A DNA stretch of 64,000 nt, from contig CAKSIN010000002.1 of assembly GCA_934463115.1 (NCBI GenBank), positions 138,027 to 202,026 of the forward strand, in the 5' to 3' direction. Below, piece after piece: positions 34,901-42,997 of the stretch. A program made the translations under genes and the position numbers. The notes beneath the pieces were generated by a model, which saw only the letters and a list, made by a program, of their open reading frames with translations, was not told the DNA's origin and made no database searches. The number at the start of each line of letters is the position of its first letter. Position 1 is the first letter of the stretch. The stretch comes from an uncultured Clostridia bacterium. Lineage in GTDB: Bacteria > Bacillota > Clostridia > UMGS1810.

Positions 34901-36222
34901 CGGTGATACCTGCAGGATTGGTTATATCCAAAGTTAAGATTGCAGAACCAACAGTCACCGGAGAATACATCTACAGCGGAACAGAACAGACTGCAAGCTT
35001 TGACGGCACAGACCTTATGAATGCCGTAAGCGGAACATCCGCAAAGGATGCCGGCGATTACACAGCAGTATTTGAGGTTGCAGACAGCACAAACTATGAG
35101 TGGGCAGACGGTTCTGACGGTAAAGTTGAATGGACAATAAAATCCAAGGGCATTAATCTTGCCGCAACAGATAAAGCATCATACAAGGGCAGAGCGCTCG
35201 CCGAACTGGGGTTTACCGGCGATTCACTCTTTGAAGGAGATTCGTTTACGGGTGTGCTCAGCACAAATGCCGATACAAGCGTGATAGCAGATAACTACAC
35301 TATCACAATCGGCACACTCACCGCCGGTAAAAACTATTCGATTACATTTGCTCCCGGTGTGTATAAGGTACTCAGAGACGATACGATTCTTGACGAGGTT
35401 GTCGCACAGTATGACGCACTCAGCGAAGTAACGGAAAGCAATGTTACGAATGAAAACAAGTCGGATATCGTCGCTCTTGAAAAAGCTGCAAACAGTATTG
35501 CAGACAGATATCTCGATGTTGACCAGAAAGAAAAGAAAGATGAAATACTTGACTATTGCGCAAAACTCCTCAAAGTGCTCAATAAAAACGACGAAAAATC
35601 ATCTTCGACAGTAAGAAGAGGCAGCACCGGCGGATCATCCTACACAGTCGGAAGCAAAGTAAACAAGAGCAATTTTGAAAAATTTGCCGACGTAAACGAG
35701 AACGACTGGTATGCTGCAGCGGTAAGCTATGTTATAGACAACAATATAATGAACGGTGTAACGGAAAACACCTTTGAGCCGAACGGCAGCCTTACGAGAG
35801 CAATGTTTGTTACAATGCTGTACCGCGCGAACGGACAGCCGGATGCACCCGATGCAAAATTCACGGATATACCTGCCGGCGCATACTATGCAAAAGCTGT
35901 AGGCTGGGCAGCGGCAAACGGAATTGTCCTCGGTGTGTCCGACACATCATACGCTCCGGACAGCAATATTACAAGAGAGCAAATGGCAGCTGTAATGTAC
36001 AGATTCGCATCGTACAAGAGCAAAGCCGGAACAGCAAGAAGAGCAGACCTGTCAACGTATGCAGACGCTGCGCAGATTTCCGATTATGCGCGCGACTCCG
36101 TATCGTGGGCATGCGCAAACGAATTGCTCGGCGGCAAATCCGCAAATTCACTCTCCCCGCGCGACATGGCTACAAGAGCCGAGGCGGCAACAATCCTTAT
36201 GAGACTCATAAGCAGCAACTGA
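31906..36222 (+). CDS. Large secreted surface protein with InlB/Flg_new-type repeats and three SLH domains
   Basis: A 1438-residue exported protein. Signal peptide at residues 1-26 (VSALPGAMLVSA). Residues about 27-280 look like a beta-helix (repeated short strands with NGG and LTI). About ten InlB B-repeats (Listeria-Bacteroides/Flg_new type, with GYTF-GW and AKW) fill residues 284-928. Two MBG/Ig-like segments and a helical linker follow. Three SLH domains (about 1260-1436) bind pyruvylated wall polysaccharide and hold the protein on the cell surface. GGAGG precedes ATG 31906; TTGAAA (31835-31840) is a possible -35. It is probably an adhesin or structural surface protein and is monocistronic. 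Confidence 0.92.
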   Translation: MKKILAALLVFCVLVSALPGAMLVSAWGYSAFDIRVNGVNITDDVYSGTGWYFSKSNYTLTLSNYNGGSIQLGNYYADFTIILDGKNVVNGGVLMSMAGGSLTIKSKTSKDVDSLSISNPGGHGIHVCGTGTCHYEDLKIENANIKITDTNYGYGSIYANRDLTITDSIIDVNASGGCGILAKNRLKITNSDVSAYSKNNYALSGENYEQEAPYKSDYGIEIMNSHVKAETGYTYQFHSVVNGKIKATFSNYVKRTNKDDYFARDNRTDINVRYAKYFEIKETVHHSIEYIEYGDNWRDLQGWYGYVEGERPLTLPTGVSKKGHKFLGWYDNAEYNGDPVTQIPEGATTNFTFYGKWEPLKYTITFDTDGSTEIDSITQDYGTPITKPADPEKEGYIFNGWSPKIPDTMPAENMTIRARWTPIKYKLTIDTDGGTEIYPNPQEIDCGAYPFLYITDPIKEGHYFIGWDPDTRTMPAHDVTVKAKWGKYNYKVTFWSDGDWLDEKYVPYDDPIVKPKNPTKRGYTFDGWEPEVPEHMPAYDMDFVAKWISNSRTITFDTDGGTAIDPIIGDYGTAVTKPQNPTKTGYTFVGWDNEIPDTIPDYNLTIKAIWKANQYTITFNTNGGNDIAPVMQDYGTAVVKPENPTKKGYTFSGWEPELPDTVPAENIIVTAKWTINQNTISFDTDGGTTIKPISGDYGTAVTKPENPTKTGYTFVGWDKEIPDTIPENSIVITAVWKVNQYTVTFNTDGGNDIAPVTQDYGTAIVKPQNPTKTGYTFSGWDPEIPDTIPAENITVTAKWTINKNTIVFDTDGGTVIAPITGDYGTAVTKPENPTKTGYTFVGWDTEIPDTIPENSVTIKAIWKINQYTITFNTDGGTEIAPITQDYNTAVTKPANPTKSGYIFNGWDIEVPSVMPAENITVTAKWTTKAVVSVNTDAQTYTYDGSEKEFVLKDILPDTTTGFAVSYKQNDTVVEHPTTAGTYDVVITRAENDTEAEYNTVIPAGLVISKVKIAEPTVTGEYIYSGTEQTASFDGTDLMNAVSGTSAKDAGDYTAVFEVADSTNYEWADGSDGKVEWTIKSKGINLAATDKASYKGRALAELGFTGDSLFEGDSFTGVLSTNADTSVIADNYTITIGTLTAGKNYSITFAPGVYKVLRDDTILDEVVAQYDALSEVTESNVTNENKSDIVALEKAANSIADRYLDVDQKEKKDEILDYCAKLLKVLNKNDEKSSSTVRRGSTGGSSYTVGSKVNKSNFEKFADVNENDWYAAAVSYVIDNNIMNGVTENTFEPNGSLTRAMFVTMLYRANGQPDAPDAKFTDIPAGAYYAKAVGWAAANGIVLGVSDTSYAPDSNITREQMAAVMYRFASYKSKAGTARRADLSTYADAAQISDYARDSVSWACANELLGGKSANSLSPRDMATRAEAATILMRLISSN
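33556..34689 (+). repeat. Six 189-base tandem repeats arranged as three 378-base pairs
   Basis: Six repeats of exactly 63 codons each. Repeats 1, 3 and 5 share one set of features (GDYGTAVTKP, YTFVGWD, IPEN or IPDY, AIW or AVW). Repeats 2, 4 and 6 share another (QDY, FSGW or FNGW, PAENI, VTAKW). The alternation shows that the amplified unit was a pair of repeats. Confidence 0.85.
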
Positions 36223-36245
36223 TATAACAGATAAATAAGGCATAA

Positions 36246-36288
36246 AAAAATCAACGGCAGTGCAGAACACGCACTGCCGTTGATTTTT
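36246..36288. terminator. Strong bidirectional terminator
   Basis: An 18-bp perfect stem, AAAAATCAACGGCAGTGC (36246-36263) against its complement (36271-36288), with a 7-base loop and flanking A- and T-runs. It serves the SLH protein gene (+) and mgtC (-). Confidence 0.92.
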
Positions 36289-36300
36289 AACCAATGATTA

Positions 36301-37002
36301 TTAACAATTAACTTTGAGTTTGATTACATCCGGAACGGAATTTGCAAATTCAATAATTTCCTCAACCGATGATTCGGAGCTCATACGCACCGACAGCTTA
36401 AGTGTGATTGTGTTTTCGTCGGAGTTTTTCGACACACCGAAATCATTAACCGAAATATTGTTTTTGTCCAGAGCGTTCATGAAATTCTCCAGTGCCTCAC
36501 CGTTGTTCGGAAGTGTCGCGCTTATATCGCTCGCAGTGGATGTCTCTGACGACGCGTACGGAATCCATTTGTGAAGTATCAGCTGAAACAGCACAATCAT
36601 GATTGTAGAAAATATCCCCACGGCATACATTCCGGAACCTATCGCCATTCCCACACCCGACGTTGTCCATATTCCTGCGGCGGTTGTAAGTCCCTTTACC
36701 GACATTGAACGTATGAATATTACTCCTGCGCCGAGAAAACCTATTCCGCTTACAATGCTTGCCGCTATACGCGATGAATCAAAGTCAATACCAAACCGCC
36801 ATTTGACATCCAGACACCCGTACATTGAAACAATCATAATAAGCGCAGAACCGAGCGCCACAATAACATGCGTCCGAAGTCCGGCTTCCTTTTGACGGCG
36901 GCTTCTTTCATAACCGATAACTCCGCCGCATACTGCCGCAATAATGATTCTTAATAAAAACTCCCAGTTGTAGCAAAATGAGTTGTAAATAATATTAAAC
37001 AT
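36301..37002 (-). CDS. MgtC/SapB family membrane protein
   Basis: A 233-residue protein. The MgtC N-terminal membrane domain is clear: CGGVIGYERSRRQKEAGLRTH, then GIGFLGAGVIF and VKGLTTAAGIWTTSGVGMAIG. A C-terminal ACT-like domain (about residues 155-233) follows. MgtC proteins are tied to magnesium limitation and, in pathogens, to inhibition of F-type ATPase; in gut Firmicutes the role is open. AAGGAGG precedes the ATG, and a full consensus promoter lies upstream. Confidence 0.93.
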   Translation of the reverse strand: MFNIIYNSFCYNWEFLLRIIIAAVCGGVIGYERSRRQKEAGLRTHVIVALGSALIMIVSMYGCLDVKWRFGIDFDSSRIAASIVSGIGFLGAGVIFIRSMSVKGLTTAAGIWTTSGVGMAIGSGMYAVGIFSTIMIVLFQLILHKWIPYASSETSTASDISATLPNNGEALENFMNALDKNNISVNDFGVSKNSDENTITLKLSVRMSSESSVEEIIEFANSVPDVIKLKVNC

Positions 37003-37026
37003 TGAAACTCCTCCTTGAGTTAGGAT

Positions 37027-37055
37027 ATTATACCAAAATTAAATATAAATGTCAA
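37027..37055 (-). promoter_or_regulatory. Consensus promoter of the mgtC-like gene
   Basis: On the minus strand, TTGACA (37055-37050), 17 bases, TATAAT (37032-37027): a perfect sigma-A promoter. Confidence 0.8.
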
Positions 37056-37084
37056 TTATTTACATAGAATATAAACATAATGAT

Positions 37085-37227
37085 TGCCAAAAATGACAGA
37101 TTGGCACAAAAAAGCAATAAAGTGTACACGATATGAGCAAATTTTTGAGCGAACGCTTTTAATATTTTGCCAAATGCCCAAATTCGTTATAAAATATATT
37201 GACAAATCTGCCGCGGCAGTATATCAT
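37085..37227 (+). promoter_or_regulatory. glnN promoter region with palindrome in the spacer and an upstream inverted repeat
   Basis: TTGACA (37199-37204), 17 bases, TATCAT (37222-37227). The spacer holds a perfect 12-base palindrome CTGCCGCGGCAG (37208-37219), a likely operator because it lies under the polymerase. Farther up, TGCCAA (37085-37090) and TTGGCA (37101-37106) form an inverted repeat, and another TTGCCAAATG lies near 37168. Neither site resembles the GlnR consensus. Binding proteins are unknown. Confidence 0.55.
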
Positions 37228-37257
37228 ATAAAGTATATTCTATGTGGAGGTTGTGTA

Positions 37258-39351
37258 ATGAGCAATATTTCGGAAATGTTCGGCAGTCTTGTTTTTAACG
37301 ATACGGTTATGAAGGAAAAACTGCCAAAGGATACATACAAAAAACTGCGCAAAACAATAGAAAACGGCGAACCGCTTACTCTTGACACTGCAAATATTGT
37401 TGCCACGGCAATGAAGGATTGGGCTGTCGAAAAGGGAGCTACGCACTACACGCATTGGTTCCAGCCGATGACAAATGTTACCGCCGAAAAGCACGACAGC
37501 TTTATTTCGCCTACCGTTGACGGCAAGGTGATTCTGGAGTTTTCGGGCAAGGAACTTATCAAAGGCGAGCCCGATGCATCGAGTTTTCCGTCCGGCGGAC
37601 TGCGCGCCACATTTGAGGCAAGGGGATACACAGCGTGGGATCCGACATCGTTTGCCTTTATAAAAGACGGTTCACTTTGTATTCCGACTGCTTTTTGTTC
37701 ATACGGCGGCGAAGCACTGGACAAAAAAACTCCGCTTTTAAGGTCTATGGAGGTTATAAACAAGCAGGCTCTGCGCATATTGAGGCTTTTCGGGAACACC
37801 AATTCAAAAAGGGTAATTGCCACTGTCGGAGCGGAGCAGGAGTATTTTCTTGTAGACAAAGATATGTACAGCAAGAGAAAAGACCTCATCTTTACCGGTC
37901 GCACACTTTTCGGTGCAAAACCGCCGAAAGGTCAGGAACTCGAAGACCATTATTTCGGGCAGCTTAATCCGCGTGTGTCGGCATATATGAAGGAGCTTGA
38001 CGAAGAACTCTGGAAACTCGGAGTTCTCGCCAAAACGAAACACAACGAAGTCGCACCGGCACAGCATGAGCTTGCACCGATATACACAACCACAAATATT
38101 GCCACAGACCACAATCAGCTCACAATGGAGATAATGAAGAAGCTTGCTCTTAAACATAATCTTGTGTGCCTGCTCCACGAAAAACCGTTTGAGGGTGTCA
38201 ACGGCTCCGGTAAACACAACAACTGGTCTATATCCACCGATGACGGAATAAACCTGCTTGAACCGGGCAAAACTCCGTATGACAACGCACAGTTCCTGAC
38301 ATTTTTCTGTGCGGTGATAAAGGCTGTGGACGAATATCAGGATTTACTTCGCGTATCTGTTGCCGGCGCCGGAAACGATCACCGTCTCGGCGGAAACGAG
38401 GCACCGCCGGCGATTATATCAATCTTTATCGGCGAGCAGCTCGAAAAGGTTGTGGACGCTATTGAAAACGATGAGGATTATGCCGAAAAGCAGATAGAAA
38501 AAATGCAGGTAGGTGTGGATGTTCTGCCGAGCTTTGCAAAAGACACAACCGATAGAAACCGTACATCGCCGTTCGCATTTACGGGCAATAAATTCGAATT
38601 CAGAAGTCTCGGTTCGTCGGCATCGATTTCAGGTCCCAATGTTGTGCTCAACACAATTGTTGCCGATCAGCTTGAACAGTTTGCGGATGAACTGGAAAAT
38701 TCAAACAACTTTGACGAGACTCTTCACGGCATATTTAAGCGTGTAATAAGAGAACATAAGCGAATAATTTTCAATGGTAACAACTATTCGGAAGAATGGG
38801 TTGCCGAAGCTGAAAGACGCGGACTCTGTAATCTCAGAAACACACCGGAGGCAATACCGCATTTTGTTGACAAAAAGAATGTCTGCTTGTTTGAAAAACA
38901 CGGAATTTACACCGAGACCGAAATGACATCGCGCTGTGAAATTCAACTTGAAAATTATTCAAAGGTTATTAAAATAGAAGCACTTACTATGTCGGATATG
39001 GCACGCAAACAGATTATTCCGGCTGTTATCGGATACACTCATGAGCTTGCCGATTCCGCAAATGCCAAAAAGGCTCTCGGAATAAATGTCAGCACGGATG
39101 CCGAAAATGAGATTGCGTCAAAGCTTTCCGGACTCTTGTCAGATTTGTATGCCGAGGTAAACAATCTCGATAATTCAATAAAACGTGCCGATGAATATGA
39201 AAACGATGTAAAGGCACTTGCCGATTACTGTCATGATGTAATACTCGAAAACATGCAGAAGGTTCGCAGTATTGCAGACGAGGCGGAGCAGAACACTGCG
39301 GAAGAATACTGGCCGTTCCCGACATACAGCGAGCTTATGTTTGAAGTTTAA
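37258..39351 (+). CDS. glnN: Glutamine synthetase type III
   Basis: A 697-residue type III glutamine synthetase: ATP-dependent amidation of glutamate with ammonia. Family hallmarks: SFPSGGLRATFEARGYTAWD, EQEYFLVD, KHNEVAPAQHELAPIY, NGSGKHNNWS, GNDHRLGGNEAPPAI and DRNRTSPFAFTGNKFEFR. Length is normal for GSIII, far longer than type I. ATG 37258 has TGGAGG 7 bases upstream; the frame can be extended 58 codons upstream, but without a ribosome binding site. It is monocistronic with its own terminator. The promoter carries possible operators, fitting nitrogen control. Confidence 0.96.
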   Translation: MSNISEMFGSLVFNDTVMKEKLPKDTYKKLRKTIENGEPLTLDTANIVATAMKDWAVEKGATHYTHWFQPMTNVTAEKHDSFISPTVDGKVILEFSGKELIKGEPDASSFPSGGLRATFEARGYTAWDPTSFAFIKDGSLCIPTAFCSYGGEALDKKTPLLRSMEVINKQALRILRLFGNTNSKRVIATVGAEQEYFLVDKDMYSKRKDLIFTGRTLFGAKPPKGQELEDHYFGQLNPRVSAYMKELDEELWKLGVLAKTKHNEVAPAQHELAPIYTTTNIATDHNQLTMEIMKKLALKHNLVCLLHEKPFEGVNGSGKHNNWSISTDDGINLLEPGKTPYDNAQFLTFFCAVIKAVDEYQDLLRVSVAGAGNDHRLGGNEAPPAIISIFIGEQLEKVVDAIENDEDYAEKQIEKMQVGVDVLPSFAKDTTDRNRTSPFAFTGNKFEFRSLGSSASISGPNVVLNTIVADQLEQFADELENSNNFDETLHGIFKRVIREHKRIIFNGNNYSEEWVAEAERRGLCNLRNTPEAIPHFVDKKNVCLFEKHGIYTETEMTSRCEIQLENYSKVIKIEALTMSDMARKQIIPAVIGYTHELADSANAKKALGINVSTDAENEIASKLSGLLSDLYAEVNNLDNSIKRADEYENDVKALADYCHDVILENMQKVRSIADEAEQNTAEEYWPFPTYSELMFEV

Positions 39352-39369
39352 TATTTTTGAATTATGTAC

Positions 39370-39415
39370 GAGATGCTGCAAAGTGATAATATTTTGCCGC
39401 ATCTCTGTTTTTGTG
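39370..39415 (+). terminator. Terminator after glnN
   Basis: Stem GAGATGCTGCAAA (39370-39382) against TTTTGCCGCATCTC (ending 39405), with one mismatch and a T-rich tail (TGTTTTTGTG). Confidence 0.78.
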
Positions 39416-39425
39416 CCTGCAACGG

Positions 39426-39454
39426 TTGACAGTGGGCATGTATTGTGCTATAAT
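39426..39454 (+). promoter_or_regulatory. Consensus promoter of the surface O-acylation cluster
   Basis: TTGACA (39426-39431), 17 bases, TATAAT (39449-39454): a perfect match, 40 bases before the SLH-SGNH gene. Confidence 0.82.
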
Positions 39455-39493
39455 CGGTAAATGTAGAAAAAATAAGAAATATGGGGAGTTATG

Positions 39494-40870
39494 ATGAAAA
39501 AGAGTATATCAGTTATTGCCGCAGCGTCTTTGCTGCTGTCATCTTGTAGTGTGGGTGCTGCTGCACAAAAGGCAAAGGCATTTCACGATATTTCGGGAGC
39601 CGAATGGTATTCGTCTGCCGTTTACAGTATGTACGAAAAGGATATTATACCGTATTCGTACAACTTTCTCGGAGACAGTGCGGCGTCCAGAAAAGATATT
39701 GTCCTGTATCTGTACAATCTTGCACGCGCTCTCGGGTATGATATTTCGTATGACGGCAGCAAGGTATTTACAGACGTGGGAATCAGTTCGCCGTATTATG
39801 ATTGTGTCAACTGGGCGAGCGAAAAGGGTATTGTTTCCGGGTATTCCGACGGCAGTTTTGCGCCGGATTCACCTTGCTCACGCGAGCAACTGTGCGTTAT
39901 GGCAATGCGTTTTGCAAACGCTGTCGGTATCAGATTCAAAAAAGTTAACGAGCCGGAACAGTTTATTGACTCACTGTCGGTGAGCGGCTATGCTCGTTCA
40001 TATGTCGTTGCGTCGCGCGTCGGCGCTGTAATCGGCGGTGATGAGCGCGGTTATTTCCGTCCGTCGGAGGCGGTTACACTTGCGCAGGCGGCAACAGTTA
40101 CGGCAAATATTTATTCCGCGGCAAAAAATGCTCCGTCAGAATCGGACGAAGTTGCCGATACATCTGCCGGTGCGTATGATCCGCTGTATGACACATATAA
40201 AACCGAACAGGAGCTTACATATACCCCGGTGGCAGAGGCAGGGGAGGCGATTCCGCTTTCATACTTTGACGATGTAGCATTAATCGGAGATTCTGTTACC
40301 ATGTCGCTCCAGTATTATTGTGCTTCAAGTGGAGCACTCGGCAATGTAAAATTTATATGTGCCGGAAGTCTAAGCCCGGCGAATGCTCTTTGGAATGTGT
40401 CGTCGGCATCGGTTCATCCCGTTTACCAGGGAGTCAAACGCAAGGTTGAAGAATCGGTTGCACTGTCCGGAGTAAAAAAGGTATACATTATGCTCGGAAT
40501 AAACAGCCTTTCAATGGGGCTTGACAAGTGCGTTTCCGATATGCAGACGCTTATTGCGAATATTAAGGCGGCATCGCCGGATGTTGAAATTGTCATTCAG
40601 TCCGTTACACCTATGACAAAGACAAGCCCGATTCGTTCAAACAGTCTGAATAATTCGATTATAGATGCGTACAACGCAAGAATGCTTGAACTGTGCAAGG
40701 CAAATCACTGGTATTACGTGAATGTGGCAGAGGTAATGAAAGATGCCGAAGGCAATCTTTTCGATTCATACTGCAGCGATCCGCGTGCAATGGGAATACA
40801 CTTTAACTACACGGCAGACAGCATATGGGCGGATTATTTAAAGACTCATGTGCCGCAGTCGCTCAGATAA
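39494..40870 (+). CDS. SLH-domain SGNH hydrolase lipoprotein
   Basis: A 458-residue exported protein. The signal peptide has a lipobox with Cys18 (LLLSSC). Three SLH-like segments (about residues 30-215; for example FTDVGISSPYYDCVNWA, SDGSFAPDSPCSREQ) are followed by a linker and an SGNH domain (ALIGDSVTM with the nucleophile, MLGINSL, DPRAMGIHFNY with Asp/His). It would be held both by lipid and by wall polysaccharide, acting as an esterase or acyltransferase outside the cell. GGGGAG (39483-39488) favours the second of two adjacent ATGs. It is followed by DUF4358, MBOAT and DHHW genes, suggesting a role in O-acylation of surface polymers. Confidence 0.88.
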   Translation: MKKSISVIAAASLLLSSCSVGAAAQKAKAFHDISGAEWYSSAVYSMYEKDIIPYSYNFLGDSAASRKDIVLYLYNLARALGYDISYDGSKVFTDVGISSPYYDCVNWASEKGIVSGYSDGSFAPDSPCSREQLCVMAMRFANAVGIRFKKVNEPEQFIDSLSVSGYARSYVVASRVGAVIGGDERGYFRPSEAVTLAQAATVTANIYSAAKNAPSESDEVADTSAGAYDPLYDTYKTEQELTYTPVAEAGEAIPLSYFDDVALIGDSVTMSLQYYCASSGALGNVKFICAGSLSPANALWNVSSASVHPVYQGVKRKVEESVALSGVKKVYIMLGINSLSMGLDKCVSDMQTLIANIKAASPDVEIVIQSVTPMTKTSPIRSNSLNNSIIDAYNARMLELCKANHWYYVNVAEVMKDAEGNLFDSYCSDPRAMGIHFNYTADSIWADYLKTHVPQSLR

Positions 40871-40892
40871 TTCAAAATACGGAGGAAAAATG

Positions 40893-41576
40893 ATGATTAT
40901 TAATAAAAAAGGTATTGCCGCACTTGCGGTAATAGCAGCTATGTTGTTTGCGGTGTCCTGCGGCAAAAAGGATGCTGCCAATGACAACGAAAAGGGTGAT
41001 ATATCGCGTCCGGCAGCGTCGGAAAAAGCAGATAAATCAGAAGATAAGGAAGAAAATGTACCGGCGGGGGCGGAAAACACCGAACAAAACACCGATACCA
41101 AAAACTCGGAAACTCCGCAAAAAACGGAGCAGGCTGTGCAAAATACACCGGCACCGGAAAACCGGGAAACGCCCAAACGGCAGGAAACGGCTGTATCTCT
41201 TGCAAACGTACGTTCAAAGATGATGTCGGAATGCGGCATATCCGATGCTATGCCGATAGAAACATCCGGACTCGCAAATCTGTACGGAATACAGCCGTCA
41301 CAGGTTAAACAGTCCGCCGGATTCGTTACCATGTCGGGCACGTTTCCGCATGAGATAATAATGGTGGAAGCAAACGATTCGGCTTCCGCCGACAATATCG
41401 CTTCGCATTTGCAGAGCCGTCTTACGGAAGTTCTCAATCAGTCCAAGTCATATGACGCCGACAATTACGCTCTTGCTCAGCAATGCAGAGTGACAAGAAA
41501 CGGCAATTTTGTTGCGCTGTTTCTTTCGCCGTCACATTCTGCGCTTTCTGCAGTGTATGGCAGGTATGTAAAGTGA
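40893..41576 (+). CDS. DUF4358 lipoprotein
   Basis: A 227-residue lipoprotein: lipobox Cys23 (FAVSC), a long low-complexity Glu/Lys/Pro/Thr linker (about residues 30-100), then the DUF4358 domain (LYGIQPSQVKQSAGFVTMSG, IIMVEANDSASADNIASHL...). DUF4358 genes often accompany MBOAT and DHHW genes in Clostridia; the biochemical role is unknown. GGAGG (40881-40885) suits the ATG at 40893; the ATG at 40890 is an equal alternative. It starts 22 bases after the SLH-SGNH gene. Confidence 0.82.
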   Translation: MIINKKGIAALAVIAAMLFAVSCGKKDAANDNEKGDISRPAASEKADKSEDKEENVPAGAENTEQNTDTKNSETPQKTEQAVQNTPAPENRETPKRQETAVSLANVRSKMMSECGISDAMPIETSGLANLYGIQPSQVKQSAGFVTMSGTFPHEIIMVEANDSASADNIASHLQSRLTEVLNQSKSYDADNYALAQQCRVTRNGNFVALFLSPSHSALSAVYGRYVK

Positions 41577-41606
41577 GAATATAAATATTGTTATGGAGAA
41601 TATGTA

Positions 41607-42986
41607 ATGGTATTTTCGAGTCTTGTATTTATTCTTGTATTTTTGCCGGTTGTGCTCATTTGTGACCACTTTGTGCCGTGCAAATACAAAAATCTTTTTT
41701 TGCTCATTGCAAATTTTGTTTTCTACGCATACGGCGAGCCGCGTTATATCGTGGTGATGATTGCGTCGATTATTGTAAACTACCTTGCGGCAATAGCCGT
41801 AGAGGACGCTATGACAGCCAGAAAGCGCAAGGCGGTTCTTGCGCTTTCGGTTGTACTCAATATCGGCGCGCTGTGCTTTTTTAAGTACACAATGTTGTTT
41901 GCGGACACACTTCGGCGATTGCCTATATTTTCATCGATTCCTGTGCTGAAAATTGTTCTTCCGATAGGAATATCGTTCTACACGTTTCAGGCTATGTCGT
42001 ATGTTATAGATGTCTATCGCGGCGACTGCCGCGCAACACGAAATTTGATAGATTTTGCCGCGTATATATCGCTGTTTCCACAGCTTATTGCCGGGCCGAT
42101 AGTGCGCTACAGCGATGTCGACAGGCAGCTGTACGACAGGCGCGAATCCGTTGAAATGTTTTCAAACGGGGTGCGGCTCTTTGCGATAGGTCTTGCAAAA
42201 AAGGTTCTTCTTGCAAACCGCCTCGGTATTGTGTGGAACACTGTTTCGTCCGATGTTTCGGCTTACGGCACTTTCGGAGCGTGGCTCGGCGCTGTGGCAT
42301 ATGCCTTGCAGATATATTTTGATTTCGCCGGTTATTCCGATATGGCGCGTGGACTCGGCAAAATGCTTGGGTTTGATTTTTGCCTGAACTTTACATATCC
42401 GTATATTTCAAAAAGCATCACGGAGTTTTGGCGCAGGTGGCATATATCGCTCAGCACATGGTTCCGCGACTATGTTTACATACCGCTCGGCGGCAACCGT
42501 GTTGGAAAGGTACGTTCGTGCATTAATATCCTTATTGTATGGGCACTCACCGGTCTGTGGCACGGCGCAGGGTGGAATTTCCTCGCATGGGGGATGTACT
42601 ACGGTGTGCTGCTGTTGCTCGAAAAAACCGTATACGGCAAAAAGCTTGCCTCTTTGCCGTCGGTGTTCGGATATGTGTACACAATTGTCGTTGTAATTGT
42701 CGGTTGGATATTCTTTGCGTCTCCGAGTTTTTCGGCAGCGTTCAGATATCTGCATGTGATGTTTGTGCCTGCAAACGGTGATTTTTCAAGCCTTGTGGCA
42801 TGGATTCCCACAATACTGATAGGAATTGTTGCGTCAACACCGCTGTTTGCCGCTGCATGGGGAATCCTACGTATAAAGCGCAGACTTGCCGTAACCGAAA
42901 CACTCTTGTGTCTTGCATCTCTTGTGCTTTGCGTTGCAAGCCTTGTAATGTCAAGCTACAATCCGTTTTTGTATTTTAGATTTTAG
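41607..42986 (+). CDS. MBOAT family O-acyltransferase (AlgI/DltB-like)
   Basis: A 459-residue membrane-bound O-acyltransferase with about ten to twelve helices. The family signature EFWRRWHISLSTWFRDYVY and the catalytic His in LTGLWHGAGWNF are intact. It moves acyl (usually acetyl) groups across the membrane for transfer to extracellular polysaccharide. The genes on both sides (SLH-SGNH hydrolase, DHHW protein) are the expected partners. GGAGAA precedes ATG. The acceptor polymer is not known; wall polysaccharide is the likely choice because of the SLH-bearing partner. Confidence 0.93.
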   Translation: MVFSSLVFILVFLPVVLICDHFVPCKYKNLFLLIANFVFYAYGEPRYIVVMIASIIVNYLAAIAVEDAMTARKRKAVLALSVVLNIGALCFFKYTMLFADTLRRLPIFSSIPVLKIVLPIGISFYTFQAMSYVIDVYRGDCRATRNLIDFAAYISLFPQLIAGPIVRYSDVDRQLYDRRESVEMFSNGVRLFAIGLAKKVLLANRLGIVWNTVSSDVSAYGTFGAWLGAVAYALQIYFDFAGYSDMARGLGKMLGFDFCLNFTYPYISKSITEFWRRWHISLSTWFRDYVYIPLGGNRVGKVRSCINILIVWALTGLWHGAGWNFLAWGMYYGVLLLLEKTVYGKKLASLPSVFGYVYTIVVVIVGWIFFASPSFSAAFRYLHVMFVPANGDFSSLVAWIPTILIGIVASTPLFAAAWGILRIKRRLAVTETLLCLASLVLCVASLVMSSYNPFLYFRF

Positions 42987-42997
42987 AGGTTAACCGT

